From contig JAGAFR010000072.1 of the NCBI GenBank assembly GCA_017612555.1, positions 1 through 32,093 on the forward strand: 32,093 bases of DNA, read 5' to 3'. This DNA comes from Lachnospiraceae bacterium (GTDB taxonomy: Bacteria > Bacillota > Clostridia > Lachnospirales > Lachnospiraceae). Positions 8,469-15,702 of the stretch are shown here, one piece after another. Under the pieces are notes generated by a model that was not told where the DNA came from, made no database searches, and saw only the letters and a list, made by a program, of their open reading frames with translations. The first letter of the stretch is position 1. Each line of letters begins with the position of its first letter. Both the position numbers and the translations under genes were made by a program.

Positions 8469-9977
8469 TGCGTTGCGGTCTATCTTTCCGTTTTTGTTTA
8501 TCGGAAATTCGGTAAGTTGAACTGTCTTACCGGGTATCATGAATTCAGGAAGCTTTTCTTTCAGTGAAAGAGAAAGGCTTTCTTTTTCTATATCGCCGGT
8601 ATAGTAGAGTATGATCTTCTTTTTCTTTTCGTCATACAGACAGCATGATCTTGAAACACCGTCGACCGCGGTTGCTGACAGCTCGATGTCGGCAAGTTCG
8701 ATACGCTGGCCCATATGTTTGATCTGATGATCCTTTCGGGAAGTGTAGTACAGAAGATGGGCGTCATCATATTTTCCCAGATCTCCCGTTCTGTATATAC
8801 GCTCGTAGTAGCAGTCATTGAGAGGATTCTGTACAAACGCTTCGGCTGTCCTGTCGGGATCCTTGTAATACCCGATCGCAAGACACGTTCCGGAAACGCA
8901 TATCTCACCCTCGATACCGGGCTCGGTGACAAGCTTATTATTTTCATCGAGCAAAAATACCTTTTCATTCTCAAACGGTATTCCGATAGGAATGACTTCA
9001 TCTTTGGCATATTCCCTGTCAATAACATGATATGTGCAATTGCAGGTGATCTCCGTGGGACCGTATAAGTTTATGTATGTAGCAGGTATGTGTGCCTGCC
9101 ACTTCTGAAGCTGCTTGACCGGCATGATCTCACCGCTGAACATAACGAGTCGTAATGAATCCGGAGTCCTGTAATCAAATCCGTTCATGATCGACACAAA
9201 ACACATTGCGGTAACTGCCCATATGATCACGGTCGTGCCGCCGTCACACAGGTAGTCCATGAGCTGTGTCGGGTTTGTAAAGTATTCTCTCGGGATGAGC
9301 CTTACCGTCGCACCCGTATACAGTCCCGAATAGATATCCTTGACCGATACGTCAAAATCAAAAGGTGCCTGATTGGCGATCACATCACTGCTCTTTATCC
9401 CGAATGTCTTTGTGAATATACTGATAAAATCGACCACCGAAGCATGGTTTACCGCTACACCTTTCGGTACTCCGGTGCTGCCGCTCGTAAAGTTCACATA
9501 CAGAGGAAGAGTATCATGAAACAGTGTGTGGGCTTTTGCCAGAGCATCTTCATCTATCGTAAGACCGTCAAGAAATGCAATGTCTGTAAGTTCCTCGATC
9601 ATAAGAGGGCTGCAGTTTTTTGCGATTCGAAGGAGTCGTTCTTTGTTCGCAGCATCTGTTACGATAACCGAAGGATCAACACGTTCTATGATGGAAAGAG
9701 CTCTCTCATCAGACTGCCTGATATCAACGAAGCAGTAGAATGCATTACAGTATGCTCCCGCGAACATGACGGAAAGTGCAGGGGTACATTTTTCCATATA
9801 AAAAAGGACAGACCCGCCTTGGCCTGTCATGTAACCTTCCGACAGGAAATGACTTGCGATCTTCCGACTGTTTTGAAGAAGCCTTTCAAATGTTACGGAA
9901 GATGTGGGATCCGAAAAAGCTGTCTTATCGGGAAAGGCTTTTGCGGAAGCCTCAAGCATTTCACATATACCGGTCAT
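8454..9977 (-). CDS. DltA-like amino-acid adenylation enzyme (stand-alone A domain)
   Basis: 507 residues, close to DltA length (about 500). Adenylation motifs are in order: A3 NFTSGSTGVPKG (162-173), A4 region NQAPFDFDVSVKDIY (202-215), A5 NLYGPTE (303-309), A7 YRTGDLGKYD (395-404) and A10 NKNGKIDR with catalytic Lys497. Such enzymes activate an amino acid as aminoacyl-AMP and load it on a carrier-protein thiol. In the position of the DltA Cys that helps select D-alanine (Cys269 in Bacillus cereus DltA) this protein has Ser281 in VMFSGEIMP, so the substrate may differ. There is no fused carrier domain and no carrier gene in the operon. I chose the ATG at 9977 because it overlaps the upstream stop (ATGA) with GGAGG upstream. 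A longer frame from 10064 adds 29 residues with no family similarity. Confidence 0.85.
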   Translation of the reverse strand: MTGICEMLEASAKAFPDKTAFSDPTSSVTFERLLQNSRKIASHFLSEGYMTGQGGSVLFYMEKCTPALSVMFAGAYCNAFYCFVDIRQSDERALSIIERVDPSVIVTDAANKERLLRIAKNCSPLMIEELTDIAFLDGLTIDEDALAKAHTLFHDTLPLYVNFTSGSTGVPKGVAVNHASVVDFISIFTKTFGIKSSDVIANQAPFDFDVSVKDIYSGLYTGATVRLIPREYFTNPTQLMDYLCDGGTTVIIWAVTAMCFVSIMNGFDYRTPDSLRLVMFSGEIMPVKQLQKWQAHIPATYINLYGPTEITCNCTYHVIDREYAKDEVIPIGIPFENEKVFLLDENNKLVTEPGIEGEICVSGTCLAIGYYKDPDRTAEAFVQNPLNDCYYERIYRTGDLGKYDDAHLLYYTSRKDHQIKHMGQRIELADIELSATAVDGVSRSCCLYDEKKKKIILYYTGDIEKESLSLSLKEKLPEFMIPGKTVQLTEFPINKNGKIDRNALANM

Positions 9978-11038
9978 TGATCGATCATTCCTCCGTTCCT
10001 TATTATCACGTCTGTCAGATACTCCGTTGAAGCTTTTTTGTACTGCCCGGATACATGCTCCCAATCGTAGAAGTATGCGTCGGGAAGTATATTGTGAAGC
10101 TGCGGATCATCCTCTGTATTATAATATATAAAACCTCTTTTTGATATAAAATCATCAAGATAATCGCTTACCTGTGCTATGTCGGCCCTGTATGATCCGT
10201 ACCTGTCATAGTAATCGGTCCTGTGGGGTGTCACTATGACAGAAAATGCAATGCCGTTATCACGGCAGTAGCTGCACATCTCGGCCAGCAGTGTCAGCTT
10301 GTCAGCGGATAACATATCCTGCGGGATATCAAGACTGTTCATGGAATCGATATCAGCTGTAAGGAGCGCTCTGTCATCATCCGTAAGATCTCCGGGAAGT
10401 CTGTTATACACAGGGGTATTAAGATCATATGCGATGTCGTATCCGAGGGGCTTGTGCTCGATAAGTCTTTTCCATCGTCTCCTGATATTTCCCGTGATAT
10501 TGCCCAGTCCGTTGATGTGTTCTTCCTCCCATGGGATCCAAATATTGACCGATCTTTCGGTATCGAGAATGCCCAAAGAGACCGTTTTATCGGTGTTGTA
10601 TTTAATTTCGTTGATGATACTTTTACAGAATGGGCTTGATGAATTGACTACGCGGTTGTACAGATGATCTATCCCGTCATAGCTTTCTGCACTTGCGGTA
10701 TCAAATGTCATGAGCAGGATCGCGTTCTTAATATTGTGATGACTTCCTGCCAGTTTGATATTCCGAAGGGAAACATACAGTCCCTGTGAAGGAGTGCACA
10801 TGTTAAATGCATGTGTTCCGACAGCTTCCGAAAACTCTGTATCCTCCATCATCTCACCGGCAGAGTTTCCCACAAAGACAGTGTCTATGTCTTTCGTGTG
10901 AGAATAGCGGCTGAGCATGTTTTCCGTTGCATTTTCATCCATCTCGAAGGAAGCGTTAAATACCATTACAAGACAGAGAAAAATCATAACGAACAAAAGG
11001 GATTTTAATATTCTTTTTATAACCTTAGAATGCTGCAT
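9974..11038 (-). CDS. DltD-like SGNH-type membrane-anchored protein
   Basis: 354 residues. An N-terminal anchor helix (about 11-28) is followed by an extracytoplasmic domain. Catalytic features of the DltD/SGNH group are visible: nucleophile Ser59 in FVGNSAGE and the C-terminal DxxH pair Asp325/His328 in YDWEHVSG. DltD proteins work outside the membrane with DltB in the last step of polymer D-alanylation. The gene lies between an MBOAT gene (14-bp overlap) and a DltA-like gene (ATGA overlap), so the three should be made together. AGGGG lies 8 nt before the start. It may hand the activated aminoacyl group from the MBOAT to its final acceptor. DltD itself is somewhat longer (about 420 residues), so this is a shorter relative. 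Confidence 0.75.
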   Translation of the reverse strand: MQHSKVIKRILKSLLFVMIFLCLVMVFNASFEMDENATENMLSRYSHTKDIDTVFVGNSAGEMMEDTEFSEAVGTHAFNMCTPSQGLYVSLRNIKLAGSHHNIKNAILLMTFDTASAESYDGIDHLYNRVVNSSSPFCKSIINEIKYNTDKTVSLGILDTERSVNIWIPWEEEHINGLGNITGNIRRRWKRLIEHKPLGYDIAYDLNTPVYNRLPGDLTDDDRALLTADIDSMNSLDIPQDMLSADKLTLLAEMCSYCRDNGIAFSVIVTPHRTDYYDRYGSYRADIAQVSDYLDDFISKRGFIYYNTEDDPQLHNILPDAYFYDWEHVSGQYKKASTEYLTDVIIRNGGMIDQ

Positions 11039-12581
11039 ACATGAATCCCCTTATTCCCGATGAAACAGAAAACGAATACAAAAGAAGAAACAGCAGCGAG
11101 AAGTATACAACCCATCTTTTGTAATATGCAAGTGAGCAGATATACCGGAGAGGTGACGAGCCCTTTTCCTTGAAAACACTGTTGGTTATCAGCAGCAGTA
11201 CTGCAATTGCGGCAGCTGAGAGCGCCTGTACGGAAGTAACGTTATCGGTAAACAGAGCCTTTGTCATTTCCAACCCCCCTGCCATATCAAAGTGCAGGAG
11301 GGTATTGATAAAGCAGCTGATGCCCACCTTTACCGGACCTATCACATCAAAGTATCCCGCAAAGACAACTATCATAAATGTCCTGATCACGCGAAATACA
11401 TGCATGCCTTTACTGTCCTGAGGAATATGCAGCAGTACGTTCAGTTTTGCAAACAACGGGGCCATTGCATCGGAAGCCGCTATGATGATTCCGTTATACA
11501 GACCCCACGCCAGGAAATGCTTTTCAGGTCCGTGCCATAATCCTACCAGAGCGAAAACAAGGAGGTTACTGATCCCTCCGGTAATACTTCTTCCTGCATG
11601 ATTTCCGAATCTTTTGCTGACAGCTTTAGTCATCCTGGATACAGGTGCTGTAGTTACGAACGGGAAGAAGACATAGTCTCTCATAAAGCTTCCCAGTGTG
11701 ATATGCCATCTGCGCCAGAATTCGGCAAGAGACGTTGCAAAGTAAGGCTGCCGGAAGTTCTCATTCATTTTGACTCCGAACAGCAGAGAGATCCCCATCG
11801 ACATATCGATACCGCCGGAAAAATCACAGTACTGTTGTATTGCAAAGGCAAAGGCACCAAGGAGCGCAAATGATCCCGGATATGCGGCTGAATTGTTATT
11901 AAGAGCCGACCTTACTATCGGAGCCAGAAGATCTGCTATCGCATATTTTTTTACAGCTCCGAACAGGAACATATAGACTGAGATCCGAAGATCCGGTGCA
12001 TGCATCCGGTATGTTTTGTACAGATCATCTTTTACAAGATCGTACCGGTTGATGGGTCCCTGGATCAGCTGGGGAAACCAGCACAGATACAGTGTGAGCT
12101 TGGCAGGATTCTTCTGTGGCTCGTATTTTTCACCGTATATATCAACTATGTAAGAGATCGCCTGAAGTGTGTAAAAGGAAATCCCAAGAGGCAGGGCTAT
12201 GGGATGCCCTGTAACAGGGAACAGGTATTTGACCACGGCCAGAAGTCCGAGATTGAATATGACTATAAAGGCCGTATAGATCATTTTTGTCCTGCGGCAT
12301 TTTTCTCGGGAAGCTTTCTTTTCCTCACGTGACAAACCTTCCTGCTGTCTGTATTTTTTATTTTTTTCCGTAAGCTGAAAAAGCAGCAGACCGCCGCTCC
12401 AGATTGTTATGGTTGATGCGATCAGGAATACGACCTTGATACCGGACAGATAGGTAAAGAAGAAAAGACTCGCAAGGAGTCTTACCACCCACTGGTATTT
12501 AGGGACCATTTCTCTTGCAAGGTCATGTATGAAAATGAAGAATATGATAAACAGAAAAAAATGCAGTGAGTAAAAAGCCAT
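11025..12581 (-). CDS. MBOAT-family membrane acyltransferase (DltB/AlgI-like)
   Basis: 518 residues with about 11 hydrophobic segments. The MBOAT signatures are present: FRQPYFATSLAEFWRRWHIT (276-295) with His293, and the invariant His350 in VGLWHGPEKHF. The conserved YCDFSGGIDMSMG (251-263) is typical of the DltB/AlgI branch. Such proteins take an acyl or aminoacyl group from a cytoplasmic carrier protein or CoA and move it across the membrane to an extracellular hydroxyl. One base separates it from the decarboxylase stop, and its own 3' end overlaps the DltD-like gene, so it is in the middle of one transcription unit. No strong ribosome-binding site is seen, and translation is probably coupled to the upstream gene. 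Confidence 0.9.
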   Translation of the reverse strand: MAFYSLHFFLFIIFFIFIHDLAREMVPKYQWVVRLLASLFFFTYLSGIKVVFLIASTITIWSGGLLLFQLTEKNKKYRQQEGLSREEKKASREKCRRTKMIYTAFIVIFNLGLLAVVKYLFPVTGHPIALPLGISFYTLQAISYIVDIYGEKYEPQKNPAKLTLYLCWFPQLIQGPINRYDLVKDDLYKTYRMHAPDLRISVYMFLFGAVKKYAIADLLAPIVRSALNNNSAAYPGSFALLGAFAFAIQQYCDFSGGIDMSMGISLLFGVKMNENFRQPYFATSLAEFWRRWHITLGSFMRDYVFFPFVTTAPVSRMTKAVSKRFGNHAGRSITGGISNLLVFALVGLWHGPEKHFLAWGLYNGIIIAASDAMAPLFAKLNVLLHIPQDSKGMHVFRVIRTFMIVVFAGYFDVIGPVKVGISCFINTLLHFDMAGGLEMTKALFTDNVTSVQALSAAAIAVLLLITNSVFKEKGSSPLRYICSLAYYKRWVVYFSLLFLLLYSFSVSSGIRGFMYAAF

Positions 12582-12582
12582 G

Positions 12583-13758
12583 TCAGTTGTCCGTTGTATT
12601 AATTATCCAGGATCCCATGCGGCTGCGCACTTCACACATGCTCCTTCCGTCATACATCAATACACTTGGGATGTCGCGTGAGAGGAACAGAGCCGGTGCT
12701 TCGGTTACGGAATATGCACCGATATTGCAGAACATGAGAATATCTCCGATAGCCGGGTCATTAAGAGGAAGTTCGCGGACAAGTACGTCGTTGACCGTGC
12801 ATAGTGAGCCGCATATTGTATATTTTTTCCCTCCTTCGCCGGGCGCATCAACAAACTTTCCGTTTCGCATCTGTTTGATGACGGGTATCTTCATTCCAAC
12901 CATCTGACCGAGATAATTGACGTGATTGATACCTCCGTCGACGATGATCCAGTTCACATCGGCAGACTTTTTGATATCGCATATCTGTGTCATATAATAT
13001 CCGCAGCTGCTGGCGATAAAGCGTCCCATTTCAACGGACAGCGTGCGCTCCTTTGACACTTTGCGAAGATCTTCTCTGATCTCGCGAAGAGGCAGGAGTG
13101 TATCGGAAAAATCCTCATCGATAAAGTACGGATGGGGAAGTCCCGGACCGTATTCAAGCATCGGAAGACTGCAGCCTGATCTCTTCTCAAGATCATTCAT
13201 GACAGTTGTCAGCTTATCAAGCTCAGCCTGTTTCTTTTTGGCTGATCTTCGTCCCGTTCCGGCAAAATAGTGAAGTCCCCGGATCGTAATATTTGAAGTT
13301 TTTTCTTTAAGGATAGATTCTATGTCTTCGATCGACATACCGAACTGATTGCCGCTTGTAAGACGCAGGATGACATTTACCTTCTTACCGGTCTTTTCTG
13401 CCATTTCGTTTATCAGATGAAAATGCCTTATCGATTCGGCGGTGAGGATGGCTGCTCCGTATACTATCGCTTCTTCGATATCCGCTGCATCCTTATGAAC
13501 ACCTGAATAGATGATCTTGTTTCCGGGAACTTTTTGATCTTTACAGATCATAAGCTCTCCGGGACTGCATACTTCCAGATAATCAACGAGAGGAAGGACG
13601 GTCGGTATCAGGAAAGGATTGGCTTTGATCGAGTAGCACAGTCTGATATCACCGAGTATCTTACGAATGTCTGTAACTCTGTCCGTAAGAACTGTCTCGT
13701 CGAACATGAAAGCCGGCGTATTATCCATGATCTGTTGAAAAGTGATCTGTTTACCCAT
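12583..13758 (-). CDS. Fold-III PLP-dependent decarboxylase (BtrK / exosortase-A-associated type)
   Basis: 391 residues from the ATG at 13758. The alanine-racemase-like barrel carries the PLP lysine Lys45 in CYSIKANP and the phosphate-binding GNQFGMS. The C-terminal beta domain has the catalytic Cys320 in CGSLCTVND. Diaminopimelate decarboxylases have CESGD there and a GAYxxSMSSNYN motif further on. This protein has GAYSVTEAPALFLSRD, closer to BtrK (which decarboxylates a glutamyl group bound to a carrier protein) and to the exosortase-A-associated decarboxylases. The gene is first in a dlt-like operon, so it probably makes or edits the aminoacyl unit. A longer frame begins at 13776, but that ATG overlaps the -10 TATAAT, so the start at 13758 fits a leaderless mRNA better. 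The substrate is unknown. Confidence 0.8.
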   Translation of the reverse strand: MGKQITFQQIMDNTPAFMFDETVLTDRVTDIRKILGDIRLCYSIKANPFLIPTVLPLVDYLEVCSPGELMICKDQKVPGNKIIYSGVHKDAADIEEAIVYGAAILTAESIRHFHLINEMAEKTGKKVNVILRLTSGNQFGMSIEDIESILKEKTSNITIRGLHYFAGTGRRSAKKKQAELDKLTTVMNDLEKRSGCSLPMLEYGPGLPHPYFIDEDFSDTLLPLREIREDLRKVSKERTLSVEMGRFIASSCGYYMTQICDIKKSADVNWIIVDGGINHVNYLGQMVGMKIPVIKQMRNGKFVDAPGEGGKKYTICGSLCTVNDVLVRELPLNDPAIGDILMFCNIGAYSVTEAPALFLSRDIPSVLMYDGRSMCEVRSRMGSWIINTTDN

Positions 13759-13767
13759 AACGTATAG

Positions 13768-13796
13768 ATTATACATTAATTGTACCCATCAATAAA
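13768..13796 (-). promoter_or_regulatory. Putative promoter of the dlt-like operon
   Basis: On the minus strand, TTTATT (13796-13791), a 17-bp spacer and a perfect TATAAT (13773-13768). The transcription start would fall near 13761, about 3 nt before the ATG at 13758, which has no Shine-Dalgarno sequence. It is back to back with the D,D-carboxypeptidase promoter within about 60 bp. Confidence 0.4.
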
Positions 13797-13803
13797 GTCA
13801 TTG

Positions 13804-13812
13804 TGGTAAAAT
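13804..13812 (+). promoter_or_regulatory. Putative extended -10 of the D,D-carboxypeptidase gene
   Basis: TGG-TAAAAT (13804-13812) ends 8 nt before the ATG at 13821. No well-placed -35 is seen, which extended -10 promoters can tolerate. The predicted transcript would start within about 2 nt of the start codon. Confidence 0.35.
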
Positions 13813-13820
13813 TATTCCAA

Positions 13821-15548
13821 ATGCGGATAAGTAGAACGATCTTGAAAATCATCGCAGCAGCAGTTGCTGCGTTCATATTGATCCCCCAAATGCCTGTTTA
13901 TGCGGTAGATACTACTCCGACAGAGGAGTACGCAACACAGTGGGAGAGCCGCAAAAGCCTGCCGGTAGAATCAAACACGATCGCCGGATGGCCTAAGGGC
14001 CCGGAGAACGGGTGTGAGTCTGCCATACTCATGGACGTGGAAACGGGGGCTATACTCTATTCCAAGAACATAAACGAACAACTGTATCCCGCCAGTACCA
14101 CCAAGATAATGACAGCTCTTCTTGTTGTTGAGAACTGTCATATGGATGAAGTGGTCACTTTTTCCGATGAGTCCATAGACAACACTGAGTGGGGATCATC
14201 GCGTATCGGTATCAAGAAGGGAGAACAGCTGACGGTTGAACAATGCCTGTACGGGCTTCTTCTCGGATCTGCGAATGAGGTGGCATATGCTCTTGCCGAG
14301 CATGTGGGCGGTGATCTCGAAAGCTTTGTCGGAATGATGAATGATCGCGCAGCGCAGCTCGGATGCACCAACACTCATTTTGTAAATGCCAGCGGTCTTC
14401 CGGATCCTGAGCACTATGTCAGTGCCCTCGACCTTGCAAAGATAGCAAAAGAATTCTTTTCCAACGAAACGCTTTGTATGATCTCCGGAAGTGCAAAGTA
14501 TGTGATCCCTACTACCAATCTGACAGATGAAGAAAGACCCCTCGAGAATCATCATAAGATGATACCCGGAAAGAAATATGCCTATGAAGGGATCATAGGA
14601 GGCAAAACAGGATTTACGACTGATGCCAGACAGACTCTCGTGACATGTGCACTTCGGGATGGAATGAAGCTTGTATGCGTTGTCATGAAGGATGAAAGTC
14701 CTTATCAGTTCACCGATACGGCGCAGCTTCTCGACTACGGATTTGCAAGTTTTGACAAATTGAACGTAGCGGAAAACGAGAACAGATACAATATAAAGTC
14801 TTCAGGATTTTTTCACACAGATCTTGATATACTGGGGAGCTCCCGCGATATACTCGCTCTTAACAAAAGCGGCAGCATCGTGATCCCCAAGGGAATGAAG
14901 TTTGAGGATGCTTCGGTTACTGTAGACTATGAACCGGGAGTAAAGAATGCTGTTGCGCGCCTTGATTATTACGTTGGAGATAACTATGTCGGAGGAACGA
15001 CTCTTGATTATGCCTCCGGCGAAAAACTGTTTGAGTTTGCCAACATAATCACCGATTCATCCAAGGATCAGCCGCAAAGCTACAAGCCCGATCACAAGAC
15101 AGTGTTCGTGACAGTATCGGATGTGGTCAAAAAGCTTTTCATAATAGTCGGCAGCCTGTTCCTTCTGATACTTCTGGTAGAGATAATCTTCCGCTTTATC
15201 AGAAGCGCACAAAGGGCCAAGTTGAAAAAGCGCAAGCGATACAAGAAGCGAAGCGAGAACCGGCGATACAACTACAAGAAGCGAAGCGAAAATAAACGCC
15301 GCAGGAATCCCGGGGAACAGATCAGCTCAAGGGATATGTATACCAAGCCGATATACAAGGAACTTCAGAAGCGCAGCGCCAGTGCTTCGGGTCAGGTAGC
15401 AGAGCCCGATTACGACGAGGATTATGAAGAGTATGACGAAGACTATGAACCATCCTATACCGAGGAGCAGATGGTAAAGGATTTCCCGGGGATGGAAGGA
15501 TACGGGATAGAACTGCTTCCGCTCGATCATCCTGATAGGTGGAAATAA
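13821..15548 (+). CDS. Serine-type D-alanyl-D-alanine carboxypeptidase with a long cytoplasmic tail
   Basis: 575 residues from the ATG at 13821 (a GTG at 13803 would add six). A signal peptide (about 1-28, ending near VYA) precedes an S11 penicillin-binding domain: Ser92 in PASTTKIM (SxxK), SAN in LLGSANEVA, and KTG in IGGKTGFT. It trims the terminal D-Ala from peptidoglycan stems outside the cell. After a PBP5-like C-terminal domain comes a true membrane helix (about 438-460), then a Lys/Arg-rich stretch with a duplicated YKKRSEN, and then an acidic Tyr/Asp/Glu-rich region. Family members normally end in an amphipathic helix, so the ~115-residue cytoplasmic tail is unusual. The gene is divergent from the dlt-like operon, and no Shine-Dalgarno sequence is visible. 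Confidence 0.92.
   Translation: MRISRTILKIIAAAVAAFILIPQMPVYAVDTTPTEEYATQWESRKSLPVESNTIAGWPKGPENGCESAILMDVETGAILYSKNINEQLYPASTTKIMTALLVVENCHMDEVVTFSDESIDNTEWGSSRIGIKKGEQLTVEQCLYGLLLGSANEVAYALAEHVGGDLESFVGMMNDRAAQLGCTNTHFVNASGLPDPEHYVSALDLAKIAKEFFSNETLCMISGSAKYVIPTTNLTDEERPLENHHKMIPGKKYAYEGIIGGKTGFTTDARQTLVTCALRDGMKLVCVVMKDESPYQFTDTAQLLDYGFASFDKLNVAENENRYNIKSSGFFHTDLDILGSSRDILALNKSGSIVIPKGMKFEDASVTVDYEPGVKNAVARLDYYVGDNYVGGTTLDYASGEKLFEFANIITDSSKDQPQSYKPDHKTVFVTVSDVVKKLFIIVGSLFLLILLVEIIFRFIRSAQRAKLKKRKRYKKRSENRRYNYKKRSENKRRRNPGEQISSRDMYTKPIYKELQKRSASASGQVAEPDYDEDYEEYDEDYEPSYTEEQMVKDFPGMEGYGIELLPLDHPDRWK
15240..15289 (+). repeat. Tandem 17-bp direct repeat inside the carboxypeptidase tail
   Basis: TACAAGAAGCGAAGCGA occurs at 15240-15256 and again, identically, at 15273-15289, a spacing of 33 bp or 11 codons. 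It duplicates the YKKRSEN peptide in the basic cytoplasmic segment. Confidence 0.8.
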
Positions 15549-15556
15549 TACATAAC

Positions 15557-15687
15557 GTCTAGTCATGAGTTGTTCCTGCCAAAACGCGCTCTCGCTCATT
15601 TCCGCACGTCGCGTTACTAGACTCGTGAAAAACCTCGTCAAGTAACAACGTGCTCCAAAGGTTTTGGCAGAAACACTCATGCTAGAC
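15557..15687. repeat. Long imperfect inverted-repeat element between the carboxypeptidase and pepT genes
   Basis: Arms at 15557-15585 and 15661-15687 (29 and 27 nt) are near-perfect reverse complements. Both carry GTCTAG and GCCAAAAC in one orientation. Nested inside is a second inverted repeat (15604-15618 with 15641-15653) around a 22-nt loop. The element fills almost the entire spacer, starting 8 nt after one stop codon and ending 15 nt before the pepT ATG. No T-run follows, so it is not an ordinary terminator. It may be a miniature repeat element or a structured intercistronic RNA. Confidence 0.7.
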
Positions 15688-15702
15688 TTAGAAGAAAGTT
15701 AC

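Noticed and set aside
9978-10064. N-terminal 29-residue extension of the adenylation enzyme
   Set aside because: The extension overlaps the DltD-like gene, has no family similarity, and an ATGA-coupled start with GGAGG is present at 9977.
13759-13776. Start of the PLP decarboxylase at 13776
   Set aside because: This ATG overlaps the -10 TATAAT, and the ATG at 13758 fits the promoter better. The six extra residues carry no conserved feature. This remains a close call.
8454-13802. Missing dltC hidden in the dlt-like operon
   Set aside because: Junctions between the four genes are overlaps or a one-base gap, and the adenylation protein ends at A10 without a carrier domain, so there is no room for one.
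15327-15680. Minus-strand frame with a hydrophobic stretch
   Set aside because: The membrane-like segment is the complement of the carboxypeptidase acidic tail, and part of the frame lies in an inverted repeat.
15664-15702. Upstream TTG/ATG starts for pepT
   Set aside because: The added residues fall in an inverted repeat and PepT proteins begin at the MKAYER sequence.
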